From: Megachile rotundata
Taxonomy: Eukaryota; Arthropoda; Insecta; Hymenoptera; Megachilidae
Assembly (NCBI RefSeq): GCF_050947335.1
Contig: NW_027473318.1
Location: forward strand, 4,340,001-4,404,000
Direction: 5' to 3'
Length of the DNA: 64,000 nt
Part shown: positions 63,595 to 64,000 of the stretch, piece after piece
Layout of the letters: each line of letters opens with the position of its first letter
Position numbering within the stretch: position 1 is the stretch's first letter
Notes under the pieces: model-generated
The model's input: only the letters and a program-made list of their open reading frames with translations
Told to the model about the DNA's origin: nothing
Databases searched by the model: none
Position numbers and translations under genes: made by a program

Positions 63595-63637
63595 AATCAT
63601 ACAATCACAATCATACAATCACAATCATACAATCACA

Positions 63638-64000
63638 TTCATACAATCGCAAGCATACAATCACAATCATACAATCTCAATCATACAATCACAATCATAC
63701 AATCATAATCATACAATTACAATCATACATCACAATTATACAATCACAATCATACAATCGCAATCATACAATTACAATATCCCAAATACAATCTCCCAAA
63801 TACAATCATACAATCACAATCATACAATCACAATCATACATTCACAATCATACAATCACAATCATGCAATCACAATCATACAATCACAATCATGCAATCA
63901 CAATCATACAATCAGAATCATACAATCACAATCATTCAATAACAATCGTACAATCACAACCGTACAATGACAATCGCACAACCACAATCAGACAATCACA
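63638..64000 (+). repeat. Right-edge satellite segment
   Basis: Starts with a CACATTC / CGCAAGC pair seen also near 24,385, 31,595 and 51,595 (type A), with TTACAATC, a 13-base unit and a TCTCCC group. From about 63,880 it switches to type C markers (CATGCAATC, CAGAATC, CAATAACAATCG). Cut by the window end. No gene is visible. Confidence 0.8.

Larger units (their letters stand above)
1..64000 (+). repeat. 14-bp satellite array, consensus ACAATCACAATCAT
   Basis: The window is filled edge to edge by head-to-tail copies of a 14-base unit, ACAATCACAATCAT, and close variants, all in one orientation; I saw no reverse-complement unit. The unit splits into two related parts, CAATCATA (8 bases) and CAATCA (6 bases), which suggests an older, shorter ancestor. 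The consensus has no G on the + strand and about 29% G+C. Most variant units differ at one or two positions and recur in the same order at distant places, so the array has higher-order structure. No flanking unique DNA is visible. Satellite identity is seen directly; heterochromatic location is inferred from size and repetitiveness. Organism and chromosome are unknown. Confidence 0.98.

Noticed and set aside
58675..63637. Definite assembly error at the perfect 2,460-base duplication
   Set aside because: Identity alone cannot separate a recent duplication from an artefact; both junctions are in monomer register, as at the older events. Kept as a finding with read-level checks.
1..64000. CRISPR array
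   Set aside because: Repeats follow each other without unique spacers; the variation lies in the repeat units themselves.
1..64000. Telomeric repeat
   Set aside because: The 14-mer has no TTAGGG-, TTTAGGG- or TTAGG-like core, and the G-bearing strand lacks the G-runs typical of telomeres.
1..64000. Centromere identity, such as CENP-B boxes
   Set aside because: No CENP-B-box-like sequence (needs TTCG and CGGGA cores) is visible. A centromeric role is possible but not supported by sequence alone.
1..64000. Transposable elements or inserted genes inside the array
   Set aside because: Every 60-base line reads as 14- or 13-base units; I saw no terminal repeats, target-site duplications or non-satellite sequence.

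Overview
The whole 64-kb window is one uninterrupted satellite (minisatellite-type) array. The basic unit is the 14-mer ACAATCACAATCAT, in the same orientation from the first base to the last. I found no unique sequence, transposon, RNA gene or credible protein gene, and no edge of the array, so it continues past both ends. About 4,570 units fit in the window. The consensus unit has 7 A, 4 C, 3 T and no G on the + strand, so every G marks a variant unit. An array this size made of such a short, strand-asymmetric unit points to eukaryotic heterochromatin (centromeric, pericentromeric, subtelomeric or sex-chromosome satellite). Nothing in the sequence lets me name the organism or chromosome position.

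The units are not random variants. A limited set of variants (TCGC, CATAATC, TTACAATC, the 13-mer ACATCACAATCAT, TCTCCCAAATAC, CGATCG, CATGCAATC, CAAAAATAC, TCAAAATC and others) recurs in fixed order and forms recognisable cassettes. These build higher-order repeats from hundreds of bases to about 20 kb. Approximate layout: 1-32.3 kb, 'type A' sequence made of nested duplications (4.2/3.9 kb, 2,374 bp, 5.73/6.2 kb and 4.9/4.0 kb pairs); 32.3-47 kb, 'type B', three copies of a 4.5-4.9 kb unit; 47.3-50.2 kb, 'type C', marked by CAGAATC and CAATATTAC variants; 50.3-53 kb, type A again; 53-58.7 kb, type B again; 58.7-63.6 kb, a type C-containing block present twice in tandem with no difference over 2,503 bp.

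The long + strand reading frames are by-products of the repeat. Three 14-mers are 42 bases, which read as the same 14-residue peptide cycle (TITIIQSQSYNHNH) in all three frames without a stop, while the - strand meets TGA in every frame every 42 bases. I therefore annotate no CDS. The interest lies in the array's architecture: strict monomer-register duplication, very recent amplification at the right end, and an A-B-C super-repeat.
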